A stretch of DNA of 64,000 nt, taken from assembly GCF_037392515.1 (NCBI RefSeq), contig NC_090291.1:40655501-40719500 (forward strand). The letters run 5' to 3'. The notes beneath the pieces were generated by a model. That model was not told the DNA's origin, did no database searches, and saw only the letters and a program-made list of their open reading frames with translations. Shown here piece by piece: positions 35,380 through 46,500 of this stretch (within the stretch, counting starts at the first letter, position 1; every line of letters starts with the position of its first letter). Both the position numbers and the translations under genes were made by a program. This DNA is from Haliotis asinina. Lineage: Eukaryota; Mollusca; Gastropoda; Lepetellida; Haliotidae.

Positions 35380-36115
35380 AGTCAGTGTGGGTTGAGATCT
35401 ATCACTTTCACTTAAGGTGAAGTTAGGATTGCAGGATAACAGAGTTAGATTCATTGTGAAGAAAAACACTGAAGTCAATTGGTCCAATATGATTACATTA
35501 TTGTTCACACCACATATCATCCCGCACTTCACATGTATATTCCCGTTAAGATGTGAGACAAGGGATCTGAAAAGAAGTTACCACAGTGTTCGCACAGATA
35601 CTCCTCAGATTTTACCAGTTTTAAACCAGCAACAATATTCATAAAATTCTCTACAGAAGGTCTAAGGATTGGGTTCTTCTGCATAGCTACCCATCTGAGT
35701 GAGTGAGTGAGTGAGTGAATGAGTTTAGTTTTACGCTGCACTCAGCGAGCCTGACCACCCGATCCCGTTAGTCGCCTCTTACGACAAGCATAGTCGTCTT
35801 TTATCTCAAGCATGGGTGTCTGAAGGCCTATTCTACCTCGGGACCTTCATGGGTCCCCATCTTAGTGCACTGATAATGAAGTGTGAATGTGCTTGAAATC
35901 TTGAACATCTGGGTCGTTACGGATCCACCAGCCCAAGATCTGGATTGGAAGTCTAATACTGCAGATTGCACCTTTTTTCATAAGGTACAGAATTGTCGTG
36001 GTCGAGAAAGGTCTGGTGTGTTTCATTAAGTCATACGTATCACAAAGTCTATAGATATCTGGCTCAAGACCTCGTTGATTTGGTGGACATTCATGTGGAT
36101 AGCTGAGCAACGGAG
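35380..36115 (-). mobile_element. LINE ORF2 C-terminal remnant, interrupted by a SINE
   Basis: The - strand frame 36110-35862 gives YRLCDTYDLMKHTRPFSTTT and ILGWWIRNDPDVQDFKH. Beyond the SINE it continues in another frame as WVAMQKNPILRPSVENFMNI, SEEYLCEHCGNFFSDPLSHI, then DICGVNNNVIILDQL near 35510. A CxxC...H...C end with a preceding helical segment is usual for the C terminus of CR1-like LINE ORF2 proteins. This assignment is by pattern only. Confidence 0.45.
35697..35855 (-). mobile_element. SINE-A copy with internal deletion and target-site duplication
   Basis: (GAGT)n, GTTTAGTTTTACGCTGCACT, then directly CAGCGAGCCTGACCACCCGA, TCCCGTTAGTCGCCTCTTAC and ACCTTCATGGGTC. The flanks CCCATCT (35690-35696) and CCCATCT (35856-35862) are a 7-bp duplication. 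Confidence 0.8.
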
Positions 36116-36119
36116 GAGT

Positions 36120-37400
36120 ATCTTGTATGGAAGATATAGCTTTTTGACAGGCTAGTTGTTATATCCTTTAGGTTTTCATCGTAATAGTCAGGGGTGAGGA
36201 CACGTGCATGTATCGTTGTGCATGATTTTGTGACTGTCACGGCTGACGTTATGATAAATTGTCTTCAACCTTCCAAATCATATTTAATTACTCATGAGTT
36301 ATTAGACGCACAGGTCCCTCTCCCTGTTAGCAAATGATACTTTCTGTAATTTGTTTGTTTACTCTTCACAATTTCTTTCGAGCTTGACGTTAGCTTTCAT
36401 GCCTGAATAATAGATGCATCTCGTTGATTTAATCGAGATGCCTGGTATTAGTGACAAACACCATTTATCGTTGTATTGTAGTACGCGTGGGAATTTCAGG
36501 GACGTGTGTAATGGAAGTGGTGGGTCAATTGTCCATGATGTAACAGGCGCATCTGAGCCATCCAAGTTCACAGGGCGTTCGTGTTCTTGCATGTTCCAAA
36601 ACACCCCAAGCGATTTAAGGACCACTGACGTTTCAGAATAATCACTGGTGAAAGATTTCGTATATATGCTTCATTTGTAAAAGTTCAGTTCTTTAAGTGA
36701 ATCTTCAGGTATTTAGATTTCAAAACATGCATTATGTAAAACTGTCAGTGGACTTTTGTAATGTGTCAAAATTGGCTAGATTTCTGATGCATGGATTTTC
36801 ACTAATTTTGCCCTCCTTACAATATGCGGATGACATCACAGAAGAGGGCATTTGACACAGAATCCAAAGCTGCGAAATATCTTTAATATGTACTTTATGC
36901 ACTTGCAATGAGTGCGCGAGTTAAAACTTCACTATGTCACACCTTTCTAGAACTAAATAATGCATTCTCTCAAAAATAATATCAGCCCTCATGAAAGTCA
37001 CAATATAGTGTATACATATAATGTATGGAAAATAGTTAGATTACAATATTAAATAAACAAGTTCGAATAGATGAATGCAACGTTGCATTAGATCGACTCT
37101 CGCGCCATATACCGTCCGAATATTAATTCAAGCACACCCCATAGCTTTGTGTCCCTTCCCTAACCCTTTATACTCACAACACCGCGAGTGATAGCATTCG
37201 GTGTACCGAGCACTTGTTTACATTCCATATACGGCAAGTGTTCTCTGTTTGCAAGTTGTTGGCCTCGAAGTTTTACTTTTCAACTTCAGGCATGTCGTAA
37301 GCGATAATGAAGACGCAAGATGCTACAAAGAGTGCGTATCTGTAAAATGTATTAAAATACTGTAGAAAATGTGAGATACTGTGACTTGATGTGACCTCGA
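36120..37400. other. intergenic, no gene recognised
   Basis: A - strand frame at 36625-36359 (88 codons, with APVTSWTIDPPLPLHTSL) is not obviously compositional but matches nothing I know and lacks gene context. It could be another remnant of the LINE to its left. Confidence 0.3.
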
Positions 37401-37404
37401 CAAT

Positions 37405-37565
37405 ATTTCAGCCACAGGGGCTTGTAATGCTGAAAATAAAACATCCGGGGTCCCACAAGCCTACACTGATATCCATATACATAATTAAGGAAAGGGATGT
37501 AACGTGTACAAAATTGTCAAACACCCTACTCTCGATTATGGGCGATTTTTGGTTGGGAAATTTTG
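37405..37565. repeat. dispersed repeat shared with 3483-3645
   Basis: Same ordered blocks as at 3483-3645, including GATATCCATATACATA and ACTCTCGATTATGGGCGA. The two copies are in the same orientation, about 34 kb apart. Confidence 0.6.
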
Positions 37566-38085
37566 GAATATACAGCCGCGATTCTTATTGAAATAAAACC
37601 CTTTCGAATAAATCCAAAATTATCAAAATCGGTGCACTATGTACCGAGTAGCTTCGCTTGAAACTCGGGAAAAGACATTTTTTTCATTTGTACGCCAATA
37701 ACCTGAAAATGAAAATCATCGCCTCTCGGAGAAGAAATACTACGTATTTCACTTAAAACACCCGATCCGTGAAAAAACATAACCTTTCCGTAATCGCTAG
37801 ATATTCGGAATCCGCTTTCCTTCTACAAAGTCTCATATGAAATAGGGTATTCCTTTACCTGCAATACACGACTTTACTGTGAAATTAGCGGTATGGAGTG
37901 ATCGAGTCCACCATGTTTGTCCTTCACCCTCAATAGGCTCGAACCAACACGATATTATCACGCCACGAAATGAAAATAATACTGGTGTTTTTGACCAATC
38001 AGAGAGCAGTTCGTCGTTGGTGCAAGGATTTTCTGATAACAGAGTTGAACATCACTTAGAAAACATAAATGGTGGCGACATGAAT

Positions 38086-38275
38086 CACAGGTAAACTGTA
38101 GCGCAAGTGCTTTGCGCAGCATAGAGAATATGACCAGTCTTCTTGCATGCGAGCGAAACGAGCAAAGGCTGGCAAAGTACTTTCCTCGCTTCGGTTCGAA
38201 AAATACTGTATATAAATATGTATAAGAAGACTTGTCACATTCTCTATGCTGCCAGTTTGCAGCAGTTTGCCTGTG
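38086..38275. mobile_element. short MITE, same family as 31236-31755
   Basis: Begins CACAGGTAAACTGTAGCGCA and ends CAGCAGTTTGCCTGTG. GCATAGAGAATATGACCAGT on the left is mirrored by ACTTGTCACATTCTCTATGC on the right. Flanks CATGAAT / CATGAGT may be a near-duplicate target site. Confidence 0.7.
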
Positions 38276-38728
38276 CATGAGTGTATCCTACTTTTTCGCA
38301 TCTGCTTCAAGCATCTCACAAGGAGTTCCGGGTCACGGTGAGTGTACGGTCTGTTGTGCTTTCTCCTCCAACGACGCTATGGGAGTACAGCATTGTTTTC
38401 GATTTTCCTGTGACACTCCACGTACGATGAATGTTTTAGCACTCGAACTGATATCACCCTTGCGCATGTGCAGACAGAATTTGTAATGTGTATTGTGTTG
38501 AACAACTGACAGAACATCGATGTCACTGTGCTTCATTCGTCCGTAAATTACATCAAAGGGGAAGGCAACTTAGTTCGAATCACTTGAAAAGTATCCTTCT
38601 TTCCTGTGCACACTTATGTTTCACTTATAACATTAAACGTCATAATGAAGGTCTATTTCAGAACCTATATTAGTGCAAGCGTATGACTGACTTTGATTAC
38701 ACGATGCCATTTAGAAAGTGGTCCAATG

Positions 38729-38961
38729 CAACATATGTCATATTTGGGATTTCACTTTTTTTAGTAAAGTATAAATTCTAGTACTTTTTTGGTTGAGTCC
38801 CATCCGGAATTCGAACCCGCACCCTCAGAGTCAGGCACGGCTGACTTTGTGTGCTGGCGATTAGGTGCCTGACTTTCGAATTCCGGATGGGACTCAACCA
38901 AAAAAAGTACTAGAATTTGTACTTTACTACGAAAGTGAAATCCCAAATATGACATATGTTG
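38729..38961. mobile_element. long, nearly perfect hairpin element
   Basis: The 87-bp arm at 38729-38815 is the near-exact complement of 38875-38961: CAACATATGTCATATTTGGG... and GGTTGAGTCCCATCCGGAAT. Even the 59-bp loop holds complementary GTCAGGCAC / GTGCCTGAC. The loop start ATTCGAACCCGCACCCTCAG looks like a reversed pol III box B. Relatives: 21119-21350 and 57040-57250. Confidence 0.75.
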
Positions 38962-39541
38962 TATGACTGACTTGTTTATGAGAATGAATCTTACCATGTC
39001 AGTACATTACTAATGGACCATTGTTTGTAAGAAAGAATATGATTTGGTTTCAGGGAAAATAATGTCCTGCATCTTAAGCGTATGAAGAGTCCTTCAAGAA
39101 TGGTTCTCACGTTTGGCTGTAGGTGGTAAATTTAATCTATAATAGTGTCTGGAACTATTATGACTGACTTATGACTTCATTCTACTCACGAGTATATTCA
39201 AGTATGTTGTATGCAGTCTTGATGAAACAAACAGTAAAAACACACATTTTAACACAGAAGGTAAAAATCAAACGTATTTCCTGAGTGTTACCAGGGTTAT
39301 TATTATCATAATATATGTGTTTTTATGTAGCGCTATAGTCCATTCCTACAACCTGAATATTAGCCAGAAATTAGTCCGTAAAATACTCTATGTGAAGCAC
39401 CCCCGCCCCCCTACTCCCCCCAAAAGGAACTTCCAAAAACGAGAAAACCCCAAAATTCACGCGTGTCAAGTTTGCCAAAACTAAGAATCTGCAAGGAACA
39501 GTGATCTTTATTGTGATCTTTACCGGATTTCTTGTAGCATG
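38962..39541. other. intergenic, no gene recognised
   Basis: AT-rich, with no domain or repeat seen. Confidence 0.35.
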
Positions 39542-39712
39542 GACCCGTGAAGATCCGGGTTAGAATTAATCTTCAGCAGGAGGCGACTAACGGGATCGCG
39601 CGGACAGGCTCGTTGACTTGCTGATCACTGGATTGTTTGGTCCCGACCCTGTTATTTAGAGACTGGAATTTGTGGCCGGAATATGGCTGAGTGTGGCGTT
39701 AAGCAACTAACC
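39542..39712 (+). mobile_element. SINE-A copy, internally shortened
   Basis: GACCCGTGAAGATCCGGGTT, CTTCAGCAGGAGGCGACTAA, CGGGATCGCGCGGACAGGCT, ACTGGATTGTTTGGTCC and GGAATATGGCTGAGTGTGGC. Confidence 0.8.
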
Positions 39713-40413
39713 GAACAGCCAACCAACCGTCCGGTGGTACTGATATTAAGAATGGTGAAAAAAAACCCAAGACACTTATCATGTAAATTGTGGGAGCGGC
39801 AGGACCTACCCACGGGGAACGTACCGCTTTCTGGAGCTTCAGTTTGCATCAGTGAGTTTCAGTGAATTATTGACATAATGTGTAGCAAAATCCCAAATCA
39901 CAAGCATGTGTTCAAAGATTTATATGTGCGGTAGTCTGATTTGAACTGAATGTAGTAGACTTCATTGCTGAAACAAGAAACCTAACAGGCTTCCTCAGCT
40001 GGCCAAGACCGTAACCAGTATGACCGTAACACACGTTATAACATGAGAGACATAGATGTTCTTGTCCACACGCAACCCCTTCTTACATCTATGACTGGAG
40101 TTGCCATATTGATAGAATGTTGAGTCGTGACTCTTGATTCACATATGTACTGAACATCAAAAGAAACGCAAAAATGAAATCTCATCAAAGTAAGTGTTCA
40201 TAATCATGTTTCCTATTTTAATAAATGACAATAAACCAGTGTTGAGTTTCTCCTAGTGTTCAAAAGACATCTTTGTTATGGCGCAGTGGTATAGTGTAAC
40301 AGTGTTTCAAGTGTGTGACATTATTTCTGTTAACGTTGACATCCAGTAGTGAGCTGCGGTTGGCCGAGAGATCTGGAAAGTACAACCATTGCAATGTACC
40401 ATTCCAGCATTGT

Positions 40414-41186
40414 CAAACCCAGAATATTCTGCAAAGTTCAAATGTATGTATAAGAGTAAATGAATTTAGTTTTATACCCAAAATGGGCTTCACACATTGT
40501 TCCCATGTTGTGAATCAAACCCAGAATATTCTGCAAAGTTCAAATGTATGTATAAGAGTAAATGAATTTAGTTTTATACCCAAAATGGGCTTCACACATT
40601 GTTCCCATGTTGTGAATCAAACCCAGAATATTCTGCAAAGTTCAAATGTATGTATAAGAGTAAATGAATTTAGTTTTATACCCAAAATGGGCTTCACACA
40701 TTGTTCCCATGTTGTGAATCAAACCCAGAATATTCTGCAAAGTTCAAATGTATGTATAAGAGTAAATGAATTTAGTTTTATACCCAAAATGGGCTTCACA
40801 CATTGTTCCCATGTTGTGAATCAAACCCAGAATATTCTGCAAAGTTCAAATGTATGTATAAGAGTAAATGAATTTAGTTTTATACCCAAAATGGGCTTCA
40901 CACATTGTTCCCATGTTGTGAATCAAACCCAGAATATTCTGCAAAGTTCAAATGTATGTATAAGAGTAAATGAATTTAGTTTTATACCCAAAATGGGCTT
41001 CACACATTGTTCCCATGTTGTGAATCAAACCCAAAATATTTTGCAAAGTTCAAATGTATGTATAAGAGTAAATGAATTTAGTTTTTTACCCAAATTGGGC
41101 TTCACACACTGTTCCCATGTTGTGAATCGAACCCGTGCCTTCGACGTGAAGAGCGAACACTTCAACGAATAGGCTACCCCACCGTC
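40414..41186 (-). repeat. 102-bp tandem array grown from a SINE-B copy
   Basis: Seven units start at 40414, 40516, 40618, 40720, 40822, 40924 and 41026; the first six are virtually identical. Each holds GAGTAAATGAATTTAGTTTT, AATGGGCTTCACACATTGTT and CCCATGTTGTGAATCAAACC, which is the tail-to-box-B part of SINE-B read in reverse. The last unit runs on into the missing SINE-B head (GAATCGAACCCGTGCCTTCG, then GGCTACCCCACCG) at 41129-41186. This shows where the array came from. Because 102 is a multiple of 3, the + strand stays open for 285 codons, but this frame is a by-product. Confidence 0.88.
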
Positions 41187-41267
41187 AATAGTTTTTATTG
41201 TGATTAAGAAGTTTTTTTCAGCACATCTTAGCACAAGTAAATATGAAAACAACGGGGAATGTGACTC

Positions 41268-41520
41268 CAGGAAAAACAAACAAAAAAAACTCAACAAAAA
41301 AACCCCAACAACCCCCCCCCCAAAAACAACAACAACAAAAAAACAACAAAAAAAACAACAAAAAAACAAAAACAAACAAAAAACAAAAAAAAAAAAAAAA
41401 ACACACACAAAAAAAAACCAAAAAAAAACAAACAACAACAACAACAAAACAACAGCAACAACAACAAAACAACTACATCTTCAAATAGCAAAACAACAAA
41501 GAAACAAAACAAGAAAAAAC
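41268..41520. repeat. A/C-only low-complexity tract
   Basis: About 250 bp almost devoid of G and T: CAAAAAAAC, CAACAACAACAAAA, CCCCCCCCC and A17-type runs. The Lys/Asn/Thr/Gln or Phe/Cys/Val frames across it are compositional. Confidence 0.85.
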
Positions 41521-41570
41521 CCAATCAGAATAAAAAAATTTCTAACGTTTGCTGGAAACCATTGCCATTT

Positions 41571-41684
41571 TGACAACTATGACAAATCCTGTATACTTCT
41601 GTGATGTAAGATAACGATACTTCCTTTTGACAACTATGACAAATCCTGTATACTTCTGTGATGTAAGATAACGATACTTCCTTT
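41571..41684. repeat. 57-bp tandem duplication
   Basis: TGACAACTATGACAAATCCT...GATAACGATACTTCCTT occurs at 41571 and again at 41628, virtually without change. Confidence 0.85.
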
Positions 41685-41883
41685 GAATACTGAGTACTAC
41701 TACCAAGCTCATGGTGAAAATGTCCGAAGGTTGCAAAGTAAAACGACTTTTAGCCTCTGGGTCTGTGTCACTTCTCACCAAACGCTCATATCATTTTATA
41801 CGTTTATAGATTGAATTGATTATCTCTGGGCCACAGAAAGGGCAAGAAGAGGAGGAGGAAAAAGAAGAAATCTTTATTACCCA

Positions 41884-42355
41884 CTATAGGAATTTACTTT
41901 ACATGACCACACGTATCAAAATTAGTATAAGATAAATAAAGAAATGTTTATCACAGGTAAATGCACTGTAAAAGAGGGTGGTGAACATAGATTAAAATTT
42001 ACAGGTAGGATTAATGTAGAAATAATAATGTACATATAGACTATAGGAATTTGCTTTACATGACCACACGTATAAAAATTGGTATAAGATAAATAAAGGA
42101 ATGTTTATTACAGGTAAATGCACTGTAAAAGAGGGTGGTGAACATAGATTGAAACTTACAGATAGGATTAATATAGAAACAATAATGTACATATACACTA
42201 TAGGAATTTACTTTACATGACCACACGTATAAAGTTAGTATAAGATAAATAAAGGAATGTTTCTCACAGGTAAATGCACTGTAAAAGAGGGTGATGAACA
42301 TAGATTAAAATTTACAGATAGGATTAATGTAGAAACAATAATGTACATATACAGG
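41884..42355. repeat. 157-bp satellite-like tandem repeat, three units
   Basis: CTATAGGAATTTACTTTACA starts units at 41884, 42041 and 42198 (period 157 both times), each with ATGACCACACGTAT, ATAAATAAAG and GTAAATGCACTGTAAAAGAG. AT-rich and non-coding; near nucleosome length. Confidence 0.88.
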
Positions 42356-43241
42356 TAAGGATACAATTTGTATGCAAAGGCCGGGTGTTTTTGGTTTTCC
42401 TATTACGCGTTTTATGTTTACATGCCCTGTGTTAATTTGTTATTCCGGTTGTTATTAAAGGGACGGCGGTGTTTACTGCTGGAAGCAACATCTATAAGTT
42501 AGAACTGGAACTTGACTCCCCACATACCCTTGTCCTTGTGGTCTGTGAGGAAGTGTGTCGCTCGTAGAATATCAAATTGTTCACTGGTCACGTGGGGAAC
42601 ATGGGTTGATGTACCCTCAAAGTTTGAGAAGTTTATCATCGAGGTTACATAAACACGTGTGTCCCAACGGGCTAGTAAACAACGTATTTATCGTACCGAA
42701 AACTTCAATGTTAATTTTCAACTGTTTGAAGCACGGGTACAAGCGTTTTCGTAGCAGTCGCTAGGTTTTGCAGAGAACAAGAAAAACAGACTTCCATCGA
42801 TTTGCATTCGCAAAACATCGGTAATTTCAGAACATCGTACGTGATTCAATATTATTTGGAATAAAGAATTACTACCACGAAGTACCAAATGAGACCAAAT
42901 GAGTTGGACATTCCTAGTGGCGTACACGGAAATGGGTAGCGGGGTACATTTACAATATTAGAAGAGTGCAACGGCCGATCAGAAACGACATTTATCTGTG
43001 AAGCAAGACAATGTGTGGTGTTTATGTATTATGTATTTGCGTTAACGGTGGTGTCGTGATTTCCCCAAGAGTAATCATACCAGTATTATTATATCACAAC
43101 AACTACAGCCACTTGACAACACTACCTGTTATTACAAATGCACAAGTTAACGGGAGTGTCATCATGTAATCAATACTGTGTACTTAAGTCTTACCAGCAG
43201 GTTGTTTGGATACAGACCTGTTTTCATTTCCTTTCAGGGTG
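42356..43241. other. upstream flank of paralog 2, no gene recognised
   Basis: No domain-bearing frame. The 5' non-coding exon and promoter of paralog 2 should lie here or farther left, but I cannot pin them down. Confidence 0.3.
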
Positions 43242-43550
43242 ATGGCTTCGAACCTTGGTCGAATTGTTTTCGTTCTTGTGTTGATCGTAAAGCTTGTCCA
43301 CTGTGACAGCTGTTTTGACGGGGCTACTACAGTGCAGCACGATAAGTACATGGAACACCAGGTATTCAGGAAGTTGAGAAGTTCGTCTTTGTATACTTGT
43401 GCTTCGGAATGTCTCCAGTCCTCAAGATGTCTTTCCTTTGGATTCGACCAGAAAAGGCGCAACTGTTTTCTCAACGATAAGGACAGTTTCAATGGGAACG
43501 TTGTTGAGAGAACGGGATTCCTCTTTAGTGACATCCTTCACTGGCCAAGG
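43242..43550 (+). CDS. paralog 2 coding exon 1: signal peptide + PAN/apple
   Basis: A 309-bp exon after CCTTTCAG GGTG, ending HWPR before GTTTGT. Same cysteine frame as 5458-5763 (SC, YTC, SEC, RC, NC). Substitutions cluster in the loops rather than around cysteines. Confidence 0.85.
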
Positions 43551-46500
43551 GTTTGTACTAATATTATTTTATACATACAGAGAATTTTGAGGTCACTAGT
43601 GTATACCCCTTGTGACTAGCTGTTTTAGCAGGGCAGGGCAGGGCAGGGCAAGGCAGGGCAAGACAGGGCAGGGTGACCTTATCGTATGTTACTTCTTTTA
43701 GAATTTTGATCATATGCGCCTTTTGTGACCGTTTGGTCTCAGGTGCTTTAGGTGATAAATCATATCCGCTACAATTTGTGACTGCAACCTGATCAAGCAG
43801 GTGTAGAGTGTCAGCACAGACCAAGTGGAATAGAATTGCGCATTGTTGGCGCAATTTCATTAGGATCAACGTACACGATCGGTCAGCAGACATGTCTGTT
43901 CAACCAGAGGTACTGGAACAGGACTGTCTTCAGAGACGCAGGACCTCTCAGTGTTGTCCTATTTGGAGGGACAGCATAATAGTGCCGATCAGTGTTTGTA
44001 ATGCATGTACTTGAATTTGCCAGCTGAGTATCAGGGCCTGCAGACTTTAAAATATACAGGCCCTGAATGAAATCTGCAGGCCCATTTTTTCAAGACAATA
44101 AAAACAAAACATACCGCACTTTTCACAGTTTCACACTGTTTCTACAATATCAGTCCGGGAAGCCCATGCCGCAAATGGAAAAATTTTAATTGTTAAAGAC
44201 TGGCGCTGATATTCCTAGTGAATATGAGTCATCGTAATATCATGGGTCATGGATGATTCCCAAACGTTATTTAGGGGGAAAAACAAGGGAAAAATTCCAG
44301 TTGTGAAAAAAACAGATAACCTACAGAAGGCCACAAGGGCCTGCAGATATTTGAAACTGCCGACCCGATGCAATAACAACCAGCGCTGTGCCGGCGATTA
44401 TTTCGAACGCTGGCTGATTTTGATTTAAACATATTTTATTCATTAAGAAAAGGATTGGGCACAAGTTATCCAACTTAGAAAAGCCCTCTCCCGAAAAAAT
44501 TTGGAACGCTTCACGAATTTGCGTGTCAGATGTGCTCTCATAACGCTGGTTTCGATAGCATTTAGTGCTGATTATCTTCCAGGGGAATCTCACTGTAGAA
44601 TCCAATTTTGACCCTCACCATTCTGACATCCATGCAGTTACATGGTCCTGGATTAACACTTCAACATGACAACGCTAGGTTTAATACAGTAGTTTGACGC
44701 ACTGCTTATATCACGCCCGTGTCGAAATCATGGACTTAACTGCCCCGACTTGAACCTGGGTGACCACATATGATACTTGTTGATACTTGTTTGATACTTG
44801 ATACTGGATGATACTTGTTTGCTGCTTAACGCAGTATTTCAACTATATAGGGACGATCTGTCAATAATCATATAGCTGGAATATTGCTGAGTGCGGCGTC
44901 AAACTATACTCACTCACTCATTCTTTGTCATAATATAGCACACTAAGCTCCCATTGTGTTGTCACCAAGCAAGTATTTAATTTGGCTGAGTATGTTAATA
45001 ATATATGTACGTTTCAGCACTGTCTGTAATTGAATTCTATTTTAAAACTTTGCAATACAGATGTTTTGTTGTGATAATATACACAGGGTACATCCATGTT
45101 TGCGAATCCATTGTCTTATGATAGTTGGTGTAAGTATACTTACACATCAGTAAACACGGTTGTTAACTGTCATAACATGAAGTGTTTGTATATATGGCAA
45201 TTTCTGTATTGACCTGTTTTCAGTCGAGATATTTTTGCTGAGGCTAAAGAAGTTGTGGGTGGTCAATTTTGACAAGGATAAGGAAGAGGGGAGTTGTTCT
45301 CTGTCGCGATATTGCTGGAATATTGCTGAAAAAAACCCACTAACTCACTCACTCAGTTCATATGGTCTGTGCACACATATAACATATGTAGAATTGTTAC
45401 AACATTAACAATAGAGCAATGTCAGCAGAGATGAAATTATACATTCAAATTTCACTTTCTTTGTGCGACTATGCTTGTCGTAAGAGGCGACTAACAGGAT
45501 CGAATGGTCAGCTCGCTGACTTAGTTGGCCACGTTATCGGTTCCCAATTGCGCAGATCGATGCTCATGCTGTTGATCTCTGGATTGTCCGGTCCAGACGC
45601 GATTATTTACTGACCACCGCCATATAGCTGGAATATTGCTGAGTGCGGCGGTAACCTTAACTTACGCAATCACCTCAATTGCAAATAAGGTAGGCCAAGA
45701 AGCCTAGTGGCTAAAGCTTTCCCCGTCACGTCGAATACGTGTTTAGCCCATTTCTGGTGTCCCCGCCGTGATACTGATGTAATATTGCTAAACCCATTTC
45801 CCCCCACTCTTTCAAACATACATACACACACAGACACACACATACACAGACACTGACACATAGACACACACATACATGTATGCATGCATGCACATACATA
45901 CATACATACATACATACATACATACATACATACATACATACATACATACATACATACATACATACATACATACATACATACATACATACATGACCAGAAG
46001 CTTTGAGGGACTTTTACAATCAATGATTAAATGCCTCGAACGCTGTTCCATCGACTTTTAAATCCATGACAGACAGATATTTTATTAAAATCTCATCTCG
46101 TATTTACTATATAAAACAAAAGACAAGAGAGAAAACGAAAATATCCTTTACGAGTAACCCTTATTGAATCTTACGATAGACTATATGTACAATGTAAAAT
46201 ACAGATTAATTAAGAAACGTTACTAAAAATCAATAATGGTTAAATATACACAACACATTCTAAAACAGACTTCCCATCATGATATAAAATACCTTGCCGT
46301 TTTTCCAATGAACGTTTGCAGGTCTTGGCTGCTAGAAATGATCAGCTCTCGTTATGACAATATTTATTTTGTGGACTCAGAAATACCCCATTTTTAACAC
46401 ATCCATGTCAACGTTACCAAGACCATTAAAAATAGAATGTTGGCCAAAACACCTGAAATTACGTGATGCCACATCGATCCCACTCCTCGCTATTGATTCA

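Noticed and set aside
36359-36625. 88-codon - strand frame as a host exon
   Set aside because: No recognised domain, no paired splice sites and no neighbouring exons. It may be part of a LINE remnant.
40414-41128. CRISPR-like array
   Set aside because: Units are 102 bp with no unique spacers and the DNA is eukaryotic, so it is a tandem satellite.
40315-41172. 285-codon repeat protein with 34-residue units
   Set aside because: The unit is a reversed SINE-B fragment whose 102-bp period happens to be a multiple of three. No gene context supports translation.
41200-41604. Lys/Asn/Gln-rich 134-codon frame and Phe/Cys-rich opposite frames
   Set aside because: Translation of the A/C-only low-complexity tract.
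45670-46061. Met-Tyr-Val-Cys repeat frames
   Set aside because: Translation of a (CATA)n microsatellite.
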